A DNA stretch of 64,000 nt from positions 62,001 through 126,000 of the IMG/VR virus record IMGVR_UViG_3300032307_000370. One strand, 5' to 3'. The stretch is from a virus. A program made the position numbers and the translations under genes. The notes beneath the pieces were generated by a model. The model was not told where the DNA came from. It ran no database searches and worked only from the letters and a program-made list of their open reading frames with translations. Positions 21,401 through 30,457 of the stretch are shown here, one piece after another (the stretch's first letter is position 1; every line of letters starts with the position of its first letter).

Positions 21401-21417
21401 TTTTATGTAATCCGTGA
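18400..21417 (+). CDS. Large baseplate protein with tail protein I-like segment, 1,005 aa
   Basis: The central part carries a segment that resembles the P2 tail protein I family: a helix EKILQIYGRSFDETRKFI, an NDIPSQLLKNLAQTLGWN stretch, then FLFKSKGTRKSIEILLRMVG (about residues 448-468), where KxKGTxxxIExLL is the recurring pattern. In P2-type tails this protein links the baseplate to the fibres. The C-terminus contains a Cys cluster (CEIIPVPCKPCKL) and an Asn-rich domain. Its place just before the fibre genes fits that linking role. The GTG start of the next gene overlaps the stop codon. Confidence 0.7.
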   Translation: MAVNTYKCPPQPASGQGTFSDNLVGFQLVDGGGLTQANFEFTTNISEKQNRTFSIGSFSDPISLDSLDINSIEESKKLITDNFRVYPNFDLSQVTNFTMFGSLTKRLSTSVTNIINYFPGALDIQSTQPNFVTSITVQNAVYNSVEDETYFEIPISVIRNPFGIDYTVNATRNLELREIPVSYLRNFTTQYLKYSLFFNDVEYPVSDFIPAQPTDTVFKIYVNGNPFLNASSISDNFIIRPKQLYVNKVFNENLDQVENFLLNRNMVPIYSAYFQVPVENEDGTYSYSQEVAIFPLNGTWNLDIVSPKFTNYLTKLNNIAEYIDLYKTNLITRFLTADAIKEFDTPDRKMEKILQIYGRSFDETRKFITALANMNSVNYNVKNDIPSQLLKNLAQTLGWNINISPITNDQLLSSVFSDGSNAFTGLPQGQTPEELNYQYFRNLILNSAFLFKSKGTRKSIEILLRMVGAPEALTEFNEHVYVADQKINLRQFDIQYAQISGGTYSQELPVLDTNDLFSIMGVQYTGFTTTTVTQDVTLTLIDYPIDSFGYPSMPVPTDTYFFQIGGGWFESTPQHRMPEQVDLTNSVFTGANPNYQTKLLPFNYGQEYLERYRSFPYMNLGFNLRKTVDNKKSWTDNEKYLRKNFDGNFNAYYGVSDDRLVINVKNIDLFMNPAQGLLYDVWTMSRRYNYPIPEQGLFYVDPTYCNPYPNIEYPNRGGIDWTVIVPRPKQKTFFEFAQTFWKNMINVRNRQFMTDGKTSGYPTLSSIYWKYLESEQAINVRNDNFNYQTMIDYVDGMGDYWIRLVEQMIPATTIWNTGVKYENSIFHRQKFVWRRQRGCEIIPVPCKPCKLITQIFSYDCPVQQTIIGLYPWDTNPSITSFGALLGDSLTTYGNNNNVDINNDCLLNTLESDWYIDIRIDGNPIIIYEFFNGVGYSNPSLSAPTPNDWLNGLYDALVGLLDYGLDYIIDTNDQTITIYNNNCLPLDITQNFELNVGINFDILCNP

Positions 21418-24068
21418 GTTGTGGACAAATACTATATAATCTTTATATAACTGGCGATTGTACTAATACAAACGTTGGTGAAATTTATATTGAAATAACC
21501 GGAGGAACCTCTCCTTATACTGTTTATGAAGTTACGTCAACAGGATTATTACCAACATCTGCGGCAACCACAACTTATTATTTTAGTGGGATGTCTGCCG
21601 ATACATATACTTTGGCAATACAGGATTCTTGTATAAGTCCGGGACCTGATACAATATATTTAAATATACCAATATCGTCGGGCACAACAATAAGTGTAGA
21701 ATCTGAAATAGATACTATATGTGGTATTGATAATGGTGAGATTACATTTGGGTTTTCACCTTTTTACGGTTATGCTGAGGGATACTTATATGAAACAACA
21801 GATGGTTATATAACCAGCGGATCAACAGGAACAAGTGGGTTAACATTCTCAAATTTATCTGGGGGTACCTACTATATTATTGGTGATGATGGGGCCGGGT
21901 GTACGGGATCAAGTGCTAGTGTTATTATTTTAACATCAACAACCTTAGATTATGGGTTTTATGTGGTTGATGATGCTAGTTGTAATGCCGCTGGTGGTTC
22001 GGGTAAAATATTTGTTACCGGACAAACAGGTGTTGGACCATATACGTATATTTGGAGTGATGGTCAGACAGGATCAACAGCGACAGGACTAACTATTGGT
22101 TATTATAATGTAACTGTGACTGATTCAACGGGTTGTTCTGCAACTAGTGGAACATCCGTTAATAATGTACCACCAATTGGTATATCTTCATTTACCACAA
22201 CAGGTAGTACTTGTTTTAATAGTGATGGTTCGGTTGAAGTTACGGTGACTGGAGGTACGGCTCCATTCTTTTTCTCAGGGTCTAATGGTGATACAATTAT
22301 AACTTTTTCAAATTCATATATTTTTGAAAATTTATCTTCCGGAACATTAACGGTTACAGTTAAAGATGCTGGTTTGTGTAGTGATACTCAATCGGTATCG
22401 TTAATAACTCCAAATGGGTTTGCGGTATCGTCTATATCATCTACAAACTCAAATTGTGGTAGTAATGGATCAATAAATATATTAGTTAATACAGGATCAC
22501 CAACGGGTACATTTACATACACAATATTAGATTCTTCAGGTAATACTGTTAATACGGTTACATTAGGAACTAATGCGACATTTAATAATTTACCATCTGA
22601 CACGTATACGATATTAATTGATAATAATTCCGGTTGTATTTATACAGGATCTACTACTATTGTTAATGTTAATTTATTTACAATAACTGCGGTTACAACT
22701 AATACTACTTGTGGTTTAAATAATGGAACGTTACAAATATTAACAAGTACTGGTGGAACATTACCATATAGTTATCAAATAACGGGATATGCGGTTTCTC
22801 CAATTAACAGTTATAATAATTTACCTTCAGGGTTTTATACTGTTACAGTTACTGATGCTAATGGATGTTCTCAAACAACAACATCATATGTTGGACCATC
22901 AAGCTCTGTTTCTTGTAATTTATTTACTATACAACCTGTTAATGGAAATGATGGTGAAATTACTGCTTTGGTTAGTAGCGGAACACCACCTTTTACATAT
23001 AATTGGAGTTCAAATGTCAATTCTCAAACAGGATCTACGGTTACTAATTTAAGTGCGGGAACTTATACATTACAAGTGGTTGATAGTGTTGGATGTGTGG
23101 TTAATAAAACAACAACATTAAATGGAACAATACTTTTAGGAAATTATCAAGTTTATAATATTAGTGATACTAATTTTGTTAATAGTGGAATTGAAGGTAG
23201 AAGAGGGATAGGTCAAATGTATAATGAAGGGTTTTTTGATTTAACTGAAAATGATACTAATTGTATTCTTAATAGTGGGGAATTTATTATTGAAACCATA
23301 GTTAATGGTGAGGTAAAACAAAACTTATTTTACACATCAACGAGTATATATGATTTCCCAACAGACACTGAATGGACGGATGAAGTTAAAAGTATGTTAT
23401 TATCGTATCCTGACATTGGAGAAGTTGATATAGATATTACTAAAAATAAAATGACGGTCGTTAATGATTGTAAGGATATTAATAAAAATTGTAATCAAAC
23501 TAAATTCAATACATTAGCGGATGCTAAAGTTGTTGTTAATTTAATTATTAATTATGATATTTCTTGTGTTCAGTGTGATTACCCACCACCAAGTCCTACT
23601 ATGACATCAACACCAACAAACACTCCGACAAAAACTCCAACACCAACACCAACAAATACGTTGACACCAACAAACACACCAACAAATACTCAGACAAACA
23701 CATTAACACCTAGTGTGACAAAAACAAATACACCTACACCCACATTAACAAACACTCAAACCCCAACGGTTACTCCAACGGTCACTCCAACATTAACAAT
23801 GACACCAACGGTTACTCCAACATTAACATTAACTCCAACTCCAAGTGGTAATTTTTCGGTTTTTGCGGTAATCTATTGTTGTGATTTAGTAACTAAAGAA
23901 TGGGTGTTATTACCAACATCAACATCTATTGGAACTGTAATAGTTGGTAACGACTTCCAATGTTATACGGTGGAATCAGTGGATCCACAACCAATAACTT
24001 TAACTTGGAGTGGATTATCATACGTTGATTGTGATCTTTGTATTGCCTCTTATCCTTGTAGCGCATAA
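21414..24068 (+). CDS. Tail fibre/adhesin with SprB-type repeats and Thr/Pro stalk, 884 aa
   Basis: Begins with GTG overlapping the previous TGA. About seven modules of 75-95 residues each end in a variant of G-x-Y-x-V-x-V-x-D-x-x-G-C, e.g. GYYNVTVTDSTGCSAT (about 230), GFYTVTVTDANGCSQT (about 470) and GTYTLQVVDSVGCVVN (about 555). This is the SprB repeat of Bacteroidetes gliding adhesins. A Thr/Pro stalk of about 80 residues (TPTNTPTKTPTPTP type, about 725-805) leads to a small Cys-containing C-terminal domain (CCDLVTKEW). It is probably a receptor-binding fibre; the repeats may mimic or bind host surface adhesins. Confidence 0.82.
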   Translation: MSCGQILYNLYITGDCTNTNVGEIYIEITGGTSPYTVYEVTSTGLLPTSAATTTYYFSGMSADTYTLAIQDSCISPGPDTIYLNIPISSGTTISVESEIDTICGIDNGEITFGFSPFYGYAEGYLYETTDGYITSGSTGTSGLTFSNLSGGTYYIIGDDGAGCTGSSASVIILTSTTLDYGFYVVDDASCNAAGGSGKIFVTGQTGVGPYTYIWSDGQTGSTATGLTIGYYNVTVTDSTGCSATSGTSVNNVPPIGISSFTTTGSTCFNSDGSVEVTVTGGTAPFFFSGSNGDTIITFSNSYIFENLSSGTLTVTVKDAGLCSDTQSVSLITPNGFAVSSISSTNSNCGSNGSINILVNTGSPTGTFTYTILDSSGNTVNTVTLGTNATFNNLPSDTYTILIDNNSGCIYTGSTTIVNVNLFTITAVTTNTTCGLNNGTLQILTSTGGTLPYSYQITGYAVSPINSYNNLPSGFYTVTVTDANGCSQTTTSYVGPSSSVSCNLFTIQPVNGNDGEITALVSSGTPPFTYNWSSNVNSQTGSTVTNLSAGTYTLQVVDSVGCVVNKTTTLNGTILLGNYQVYNISDTNFVNSGIEGRRGIGQMYNEGFFDLTENDTNCILNSGEFIIETIVNGEVKQNLFYTSTSIYDFPTDTEWTDEVKSMLLSYPDIGEVDIDITKNKMTVVNDCKDINKNCNQTKFNTLADAKVVVNLIINYDISCVQCDYPPPSPTMTSTPTNTPTKTPTPTPTNTLTPTNTPTNTQTNTLTPSVTKTNTPTPTLTNTQTPTVTPTVTPTLTMTPTVTPTLTLTPTPSGNFSVFAVIYCCDLVTKEWVLLPTSTSIGTVIVGNDFQCYTVESVDPQPITLTWSGLSYVDCDLCIASYPCSA
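23599..23850 (+). repeat. Degenerate Thr/Pro-coding triplet-like repeat
   Basis: Runs of (CCAACA)n and (ACTCCA)n variants encode the Thr/Pro stalk of the SprB-repeat fibre. Similar DNA occurs at about 27775-27925 and, in inverted orientation, at about 30720-31760. It is a protein-coding low-complexity repeat with no separate spacers. Confidence 0.75.
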
Positions 24069-24105
24069 AATACACTTTTAAAAAATAATTAGTATCTTTT
24101 AATTT

Positions 24106-25086
24106 ATGGAAGATATAATTTTTGTTACGGCACAACCTGATGTCCCTTATTTTCATTGGCAGGTTAAACTATATACCCATAATTTTATTGAAAAAGGTAT
24201 CGACCCATGTCAAATCCACGTCGTTTTTGGTTTAACTAATGGACAAAAAGAACCATCTAAAGGTGCTTTAGAATTATGTGATTATGGTTTTAATGTACAT
24301 TTTTATTATGATGATAGAATTGGTAAAAATTATATACCGAGTATAAAACCGTATTTAATATCAAGATGGTTGTACGAACATCCCGAATATGGTAAAACTT
24401 TCTTTTTACATGATGCGGATATTATCTTTAGAGAATTACCTGATTTTGATAAATTAATGAAAGACGATACTTGTTATTTGTCGGATACGATTGGTTACAT
24501 TGGGTACAATTATATTATGGATTGCTGTAAAAGGTATGAGAATGTTCACCCAAAATCAGAAAAAGGTCAATTATTAAAAGAAATGGCGAATATTGTTGGG
24601 TTGGATGTGGAAACAATAAAATTAAATCAAGAAAATTCAGGTGGTGGTCAGTATTTGTTGAAAAATATGACATACGAACTTTGGGAAAAAATTTATATGG
24701 ATTGCGTCCCACTTTATAAACAAATGCATGATTACCATAAAAGACATCCAATTAGTCCTGGTGAGATACAATTTTGGACTGCCGAAATGTGGTCATTATT
24801 ATGGAATTTGTGGTTATTTAATTATAATACGAAAGTTGTTGATGACCTTAATTTTTCTTGGGCAACTGATGATATTACAGTTTACGAACAAAGACCTATT
24901 TTACATATGGCTGGAGTTACAGATAATTTAAGAGGTACCAAGTTTTATAAGGGGGAATACATTAATATTGACCCCATTCAAAAATTAAAAGAGAACCCAT
25001 CACATTTTGATTATATTGAAAAAAATAGTACAACAATAAAATATATTGAAGTAATGAAATCATTCATTCAAAAAACAATAAATTGA
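24106..25086 (+). CDS. Glycosyltransferase (GT-A-like, DxD motif), 326 aa
   Basis: Cytoplasmic protein with no signal peptide. An N-terminal Rossmann-like half (IIFVTAQPDVPYF) leads to FFLHDADIIF, with D103-A-D105 forming the DxD motif that binds the metal and nucleotide sugar in GT-A enzymes. Further aromatic and Cys-rich segments follow, with an acidic/His C-terminal part (ILHMAGVTDNL). It lies between two Thr/Pro-stalk fibre genes on the same strand. I infer that it glycosylates virion fibres or a host surface sugar. The exact GT family and donor cannot be told from sequence reading. TATCTTTT at 24093-24100 may be its promoter. Confidence 0.72.
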   Translation: MEDIIFVTAQPDVPYFHWQVKLYTHNFIEKGIDPCQIHVVFGLTNGQKEPSKGALELCDYGFNVHFYYDDRIGKNYIPSIKPYLISRWLYEHPEYGKTFFLHDADIIFRELPDFDKLMKDDTCYLSDTIGYIGYNYIMDCCKRYENVHPKSEKGQLLKEMANIVGLDVETIKLNQENSGGGQYLLKNMTYELWEKIYMDCVPLYKQMHDYHKRHPISPGEIQFWTAEMWSLLWNLWLFNYNTKVVDDLNFSWATDDITVYEQRPILHMAGVTDNLRGTKFYKGEYINIDPIQKLKENPSHFDYIEKNSTTIKYIEVMKSFIQKTIN

Positions 25087-25087
25087 T

Positions 25088-25095
25088 TATTTATA
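25088..25095 (+). promoter_or_regulatory. TATTTATA motif before fibre gene
   Basis: GATTATTTATATATT lies 19 bases before the ATG at 25115, immediately after the glycosyltransferase stop. Exact motif on the coding strand. Confidence 0.45.
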
Positions 25096-25114
25096 TATTA
25101 AACAAATAACTTAA

Positions 25115-27184
25115 ATGGCGATAATATATCAGGTACAGAATACAAGTCCAAATATATACAATAATTTTACATTTATTGATGGTAATGCGATTAATAAAAC
25201 ATTGGATTTATTACCAAATGTGGTTTATTATATTAATGGTAATAGTGTTGTATCACCTGCGCCTTTTATTACTATACTAAGTTTAGGTAAAGAAAACATA
25301 AGATATTGCTTTCAAAGTTGTTGTAATGGGGACATTATTGATTTTGATGGTAGTAATCAATATCCATTTATTACTTATCAAATTGGTGACACTTTATATT
25401 TTGACCAAGCAATTTCATCTTCAAATCCCAATAATTATAAATCAGGTTGTTACGAATTAATAAGTAGTGGTGACACAAATACTTATTCATGTTCGGTTGC
25501 GGGATCTGAAAATGTTAGTGTTATTGTTTTTGATAGTACATCGTATGATGATTGTAGTACTTGTATTGTTGACCACAGTTGTTGTGCAAATTATTTAGTA
25601 ACAAATCAGTCATCAACAAATGTAAAAACATCTGTTGAATTTACACCTTGTTGTGGTGAGAATAAAACATCGCCATATGTCATACCTTATCAGAGTGCAA
25701 TCTCAATATGCAGTTCAACGGGAGTTAAAGTTTTAGGGGGGGATGTTCAAGTTATTAATAATGGTGATTGTCCTGATTGTCCTGTTACTCCAACGACTAC
25801 TATATCACCACTTGTTACTACAACTACAACATTAATACCACCACCCGTACCGCCAATTGAACCTCTTAATGAGTGTTCTGTGATAACTATATTCCCACTT
25901 GGGGTTGAATGTTTTACTGTTGACCCAACAACGGAAGATTCATTTGACGGGGCAATTACATTAGGTATAACAGGAGGAACACCACCATATGAGGTTGTTT
26001 GGGAAAACGGATCGTTAGCTCAATCATTAAGTAATATTGGGGTTGGTTCATACAATTCAATAGTAACGGATTATTATGGTGATTTCACTGCTTATACTAC
26101 TTGTGTTTTAAGTGCTGAAACACCAATCATAACAACTACAACAACAAATATCTCACCATTACCTTCTTATCAAGATATATGTATTACAATAATAAGAGGT
26201 AATAAACAGAGTTCTTATGTTGAATATTATCAGTTTGATTTTAATGATTACATTGGTAACTACCCAACTTGGACAAATACGACAGATGGGTTAGGCATTG
26301 TGTGGAATGAAACGAATAATCAATGGGAAGTTTCTGGTTGGACAACAGGTCAATTAATTAATACTAATCCTGCGACACCACCATTAAGTGGGTGGGATTC
26401 TTTAGGATCTACGTTACCTGATAGAATATTATCAATAACCGCTGTTTTAGGGTTGTGTCAATTATTGAGTACCCCTAATTTAACTATACGTGTAAATGAT
26501 CCTGAATGTGGTTGTGATGGTAGTTTAATTTTAACACCATTCGGAGGAACACCACCATACCAATATTCAATAGATGGGGGAAATACATATGCTTCAACAA
26601 CAATTTATAATGATTTATGTCAAGGGTCATATGTTGTGTATGTTAGAGATGCTTCAGGATTCACATATACTCAAACCGCAACTTTATCGGCACCTACGGC
26701 TTCGGTTAATTATATATTAACTATGTCTTATTTAGGTGGAAACACATTTGGAGTTAGTATTTCACCATCATTACCAATTGGTACTACGGTAACTTTTGAT
26801 GTTATACATGAAAATACGTTTAATGTCGGACCTCAACCTTCAAGTGCAACATATAATAATGTGGTAACACTAAATGTTAATGGGTCACCTGTCCCTTATA
26901 CTCCACCACCTGTAATAAATCAACTTTCACCTGTACCACAACCATTCCCTTGTCAAGGATCATTCCAATATAACACAACAAAACAATTTACTTGGGTTGG
27001 TTTATCAATGACATTTGGAACTATTATAAATGGTTCATTTACAAATACAATATCACCTGTTTTACCTACACCACATTGTTTTGTGGCAACATCATCATAT
27101 TACATTTATATTAATAATGTGAGGATAAATAATGATTGTGATACAATAAGAGTTGTTAATCCTAAACCACCAAAAACTCAATAA
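25115..27184 (+). CDS. Fibre-type protein with Thr linkers and SprB-like modules, 689 aa
   Basis: The N-terminal domain is beta-rich and Cys-containing (CFQSCCNGD, CSTCIVDHSCC). Thr-rich linkers lie at about residues 225-250 (TTTTLIPPPVPP) and 340-355 (TTTTTNISPLP). Between and after them are SprB-like modules, e.g. GGTPPYEVVWENGS then GVGSYNSIVTDYYGD, and GGTPPYQYSIDGG then GSYVVYVRDASG. The conserved GGTPPY element of these repeats also occurs in bacterial adhesins. Probably a fibre or fibre-tip protein exported only in the virion, since no signal peptide is seen. Spacing to the next gene is 19 bases, with its own motif at 27190. Confidence 0.72.
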   Translation: MAIIYQVQNTSPNIYNNFTFIDGNAINKTLDLLPNVVYYINGNSVVSPAPFITILSLGKENIRYCFQSCCNGDIIDFDGSNQYPFITYQIGDTLYFDQAISSSNPNNYKSGCYELISSGDTNTYSCSVAGSENVSVIVFDSTSYDDCSTCIVDHSCCANYLVTNQSSTNVKTSVEFTPCCGENKTSPYVIPYQSAISICSSTGVKVLGGDVQVINNGDCPDCPVTPTTTISPLVTTTTTLIPPPVPPIEPLNECSVITIFPLGVECFTVDPTTEDSFDGAITLGITGGTPPYEVVWENGSLAQSLSNIGVGSYNSIVTDYYGDFTAYTTCVLSAETPIITTTTTNISPLPSYQDICITIIRGNKQSSYVEYYQFDFNDYIGNYPTWTNTTDGLGIVWNETNNQWEVSGWTTGQLINTNPATPPLSGWDSLGSTLPDRILSITAVLGLCQLLSTPNLTIRVNDPECGCDGSLILTPFGGTPPYQYSIDGGNTYASTTIYNDLCQGSYVVYVRDASGFTYTQTATLSAPTASVNYILTMSYLGGNTFGVSISPSLPIGTTVTFDVIHENTFNVGPQPSSATYNNVVTLNVNGSPVPYTPPPVINQLSPVPQPFPCQGSFQYNTTKQFTWVGLSMTFGTIINGSFTNTISPVLPTPHCFVATSSYYIYINNVRINNDCDTIRVVNPKPPKTQ

Positions 27185-27189
27185 TTAAC

Positions 27190-27197
27190 TATTTATA
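27190..27197 (+). promoter_or_regulatory. TATTTATA motif immediately before a fibre gene
   Basis: AACTATTTATATAC ends 6 bases before the ATG at 27204. If this is a -10-like element the transcript would be nearly leaderless; alternatively the gene is read from upstream. Confidence 0.4.
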
Positions 27198-27203
27198 TAC
27201 AAA

Positions 27204-29738
27204 ATGGCTTATATAATAAAAAATACATCAGGACTTGTTAACACTAGAGTGACAGATACAGGTAGATTAAAAATGTCCCAAGGGAATTTTAATATATCAT
27301 ATTTCCAAATTGGGGATAGTGAGGTATCGTACGATAAAGTTTCTAGTAGTTATAATCAGGCAAATAGTTTTGTTTTGATACCACCATTTGGTAGTCAAAA
27401 TAGTGATGGTGTACCAAAATCAAATAAGCAAAACGTTAAATATCCTTATTATGTTGATGGAAATGTGGGAAATACCTATGGGATTCCTTATATGGACTCA
27501 ACAGTTGAAAATGTGTTTAATAGGGCTCCTCTTAGAGGTTTTTTCTCAGGTAATACAACTGCAAGTACAATATCTTGGAGCGCATTAACCAGTAATAGTT
27601 ATGTAAAAACATCTAATTATTTAGTGGATCCATTGTCATTAAATGGCACAAATGAAATAACATTAATATATTCAGGTTGTAATACTTCAACAATAGGGAC
27701 ATTTGAAGTTGGGGATTTTATTACAATATATTTTGATGGTTTAGGTTGTCATAATTGTAGTTGCACTAACTTACCGACACCAACACCAACGGCATCTCAA
27801 GGGTCTACACCAACTCCTACACCAACACCATCGGCGACTAGCGGAACTATTAATTGTGCTAGTCCTACGCCAACACCGACACCATCTAAAACGCAGTGTC
27901 TAACACCAACACCAAGTAGACAATGTCCGGCGCCACCGGATCCTGTTTGTTTAATGTCTATGTATAGTTGTTATCCTATTTTAACTTATAGAATAGTTGC
28001 GGTTTGTGATAACAAAATAACATTAGATAGAACAACTCCTAATTTTGGGTTAATAAGTAACGAATGTTGTTTCAGGGCTTTAATTTACCCTAAAACAATG
28101 ACTGATTTATATGATAGTATAACACCTAGTCCTCATTGGGATAATGATGTTATTAATTATGAGACAATATGTGATGTTGATCAATTTGATGTTAAAATTT
28201 GGAACATGAATATTCCGTGGACTGAAAGCCCTGCGGGATTACTATCAACTCAATTTGAAGATTATACTTATTTTGGTTCCGTAAATTATATTGGAAGTAA
28301 GGAGTATTTTGGTTATAATTCAAATTCAGGGCAAACATTCTATGTAAATTCAACACTAAGTGCTGAAACTACTGACACATATTATTATAATTCTTTTGAT
28401 GAGGTAGTTAAAGTTGAACCTGAAGAACAAAAAGCAATTGCGATTATACATTATACTAACCAAACAATTGATTTCTTCTATGGTGAGAAATTTGCGTTAG
28501 AACCGTATGACCCATCCAACCCTGCTGATACAACAGGTCAAGCAAGAAACTTTAAATTACATATTCCTTGGATTATGTGGCATAAAAATCCTGAATGTTG
28601 TTTTGGTGATACGTTTTGGGTAGATCCTCCGGGATTTGATGGTAAAGGATTATTTGAAGTCCATTATATGGAATCAAATGTCAATAATGATATGAATAAT
28701 CCGGGGTTAAGATATTTTCATTTATGGGATACTCACCCTAATGATAATGGATTACCAAGTAGAATAGGAAAAGTTTTCCCTGATAGTCAAACTATTATTA
28801 TTGACGATGAAGAGATTGTTGCCGCATTATCTTATAAATCAAATAGAAATTGGACATTACCGGCACCACAAGTATCGTTAATTACTCCAAACATATGTGA
28901 TACAACCTCATCTACAATAAATGGTATATTAACGGGTAGCAATGAAACTATGTTCATCACATATCGTTTAACAAATGATTATGGATTTACAAATTCATTA
29001 CATTGTAATTATTACTTACAAATTACAGGTAACAATAATGATTGTAATCCTGATACATCTAAGAATGTTGCAATAAGATTTGCTGGTGAATTTGGTTGTT
29101 TAGTTGTACCTGGTTATAATCCAACAACCACAACTACAACATATAGTCCTGTTACAACAACAACAACATATAATAGTCCTGTTACCACAACAACAACATT
29201 ATGTCCTACCTGTGATATACCAAATGGGTTTTATGCTACAAAATTTGAAGTATTGGCTCAAAAAGTACCAACAGGAACGAGACCTAACCCATCTAATTGG
29301 AGATTGATTGATTTTACTAATAGTATAAGTGGTGACACAATCAATGGTTATATAACTGAAGATGCATTAACGGGAACTACATTTATAGTGACAGAATCAT
29401 TATATAATTCGGCACCTTATTACAATTTAAATAATTATATTGATTTAACACCACTTGGTAATACAAGTCCAAAATTAAACTTTGGGGATGAATATTATTT
29501 TTACGGTGGGATTGAAACTGACATTCAGGCAACTATATATGAGTTAATGTATAAAGTTAATTTAAATTATACTGAATTCCAAAATACATCTAACCCAACT
29601 TGGACACCGGGAACAAAATCATATATTACTGAAATAGCGTTGTTGGATGATAAAAAAGACGTGTTAGTAGTTTCAAAATTACAATCACCTGTCTTAAGAC
29701 AAGGTATCCAACAATTTTTAGTTAAGTTTGATTTCTAA
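27204..29738 (+). CDS. Fibre-type/tail protein with Thr/Pro stalks, 844 aa
   Basis: The N-terminal domain (IKNTSGLVNTRVTDTGRLKM) looks like a virion-attachment domain. A Thr/Pro stalk at about 192-240 contains repeated TPTPTPS units broken by Cys residues. A long beta-rich domain follows, then a second Thr stalk at about 640-670 encoded by a DNA tandem repeat, then a C-terminal domain ending FLVKFDF. No catalytic motif is visible. With the 884- and 689-residue proteins it forms a fibre set built from the same linker type. Confidence 0.72.
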   Translation: MAYIIKNTSGLVNTRVTDTGRLKMSQGNFNISYFQIGDSEVSYDKVSSSYNQANSFVLIPPFGSQNSDGVPKSNKQNVKYPYYVDGNVGNTYGIPYMDSTVENVFNRAPLRGFFSGNTTASTISWSALTSNSYVKTSNYLVDPLSLNGTNEITLIYSGCNTSTIGTFEVGDFITIYFDGLGCHNCSCTNLPTPTPTASQGSTPTPTPTPSATSGTINCASPTPTPTPSKTQCLTPTPSRQCPAPPDPVCLMSMYSCYPILTYRIVAVCDNKITLDRTTPNFGLISNECCFRALIYPKTMTDLYDSITPSPHWDNDVINYETICDVDQFDVKIWNMNIPWTESPAGLLSTQFEDYTYFGSVNYIGSKEYFGYNSNSGQTFYVNSTLSAETTDTYYYNSFDEVVKVEPEEQKAIAIIHYTNQTIDFFYGEKFALEPYDPSNPADTTGQARNFKLHIPWIMWHKNPECCFGDTFWVDPPGFDGKGLFEVHYMESNVNNDMNNPGLRYFHLWDTHPNDNGLPSRIGKVFPDSQTIIIDDEEIVAALSYKSNRNWTLPAPQVSLITPNICDTTSSTINGILTGSNETMFITYRLTNDYGFTNSLHCNYYLQITGNNNDCNPDTSKNVAIRFAGEFGCLVVPGYNPTTTTTTYSPVTTTTTYNSPVTTTTTLCPTCDIPNGFYATKFEVLAQKVPTGTRPNPSNWRLIDFTNSISGDTINGYITEDALTGTTFIVTESLYNSAPYYNLNNYIDLTPLGNTSPKLNFGDEYYFYGGIETDIQATIYELMYKVNLNYTEFQNTSNPTWTPGTKSYITEIALLDDKKDVLVVSKLQSPVLRQGIQQFLVKFDF
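29126..29207 (+). repeat. Short tandem repeat coding the second Thr stalk
   Basis: Two to three imperfect copies of a unit of about 30 bases combining an (ACA)n run and TATAGTCCTGTTA. It codes TTTTTYSPV repeats in the 844-residue fibre. Such repeats can change copy number by slippage or recombination. Confidence 0.65.
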
Positions 29739-29792
29739 TAAAAACTTTAGTTTTATATTCATCTAATTATATTATTATAAAATAATTATTAT

Positions 29793-30401
29793 ATGAGAAC
29801 ACCAATTAAAAACTCACCTAAAGTTTTAGGGTTAGATATTTCCACTAAAACCATAGGATGGGCGTTATTTGATATCAAGACACAAGAATTATTAGAATTA
29901 ACTCACGTATCCCCAAGACCTAAATCCAAAGATACTGAGGAAAATAAAATGTTAGAACTAATCCTTAAATCTGAAATTTTTAAAACAAAATTGGAGGAGT
30001 ATAAGAAATTAGGGATTGTGAGCGTGATCATTGAGGAACCATTACTTAATTCTAACAATATTTACACTATTCAAACATTATTAAGATTTAATACATTAAT
30101 ATGTAAAACCATATATGATATTATTGGTATAGTTCCTGAATTTATATCCACTTATAATTCAAGGAAGTTTGCTTTCCCTGAGTTAGTTAAAGAAAACGAT
30201 AAGAAGAAACACGTATTGTTTGGAGGTTTACCAAAAGACGTTGATAAAAAAATGATTATATGGGAACTTGTTGCAAAAAGAGAACCGCAAATCCAATGGC
30301 AATATACTAAAAATCAAACTCTTAAGAAAGAAAACTTTGATCAAACCGATGCTTACACCTGTGTGTTAGGGTATATGAGATCAAAAGGTATTTGGCAATA
30401 A
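29793..30401 (+). CDS. RuvC-like RNase H-fold nuclease, candidate Holliday junction resolvase
   Basis: At 202 residues it is close to RuvC in length. The acidic residues fall in the RuvC order: D15 in GLDISTKTIGWA, E81/E82 in IIEEPL, and D183/D186 in DQTDAY near the C-terminus. A basic insertion (NDKKKH, PKDVDKKM) may contact DNA. It would cleave four-way junctions or branched DNA during recombination or before packaging. It stands alone between the fibre block and a strong terminator. RuvC proteins of phages vary in substrate choice, so branched-DNA endonuclease is the safer statement. Confidence 0.82.
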   Translation: MRTPIKNSPKVLGLDISTKTIGWALFDIKTQELLELTHVSPRPKSKDTEENKMLELILKSEIFKTKLEEYKKLGIVSVIIEEPLLNSNNIYTIQTLLRFNTLICKTIYDIIGIVPEFISTYNSRKFAFPELVKENDKKKHVLFGGLPKDVDKKMIIWELVAKREPQIQWQYTKNQTLKKENFDQTDAYTCVLGYMRSKGIWQ

Positions 30402-30427
30402 TATCGGGTAAAATACCGATAATTTGG

Positions 30428-30457
30428 AATATCGTCTTTATAGACGATATTTTTTTT
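30428..30457 (+). terminator. Strong intrinsic terminator after the RuvC-like gene
   Basis: Perfect 10-base stem AATATCGTCT / AGACGATATT with a 4-base loop, followed by eight T. A weaker hairpin (TATCGG / CCGATA, 30402-30421) precedes it. It ends the plus-strand tail block and meets the end of the convergent minus-strand gene at 30456. Confidence 0.9.

Noticed and set aside
23599-23850. CRISPR-like repetitive array
   Set aside because: The repeats are in frame, have no unique spacers and encode the Thr/Pro stalk of a fibre.
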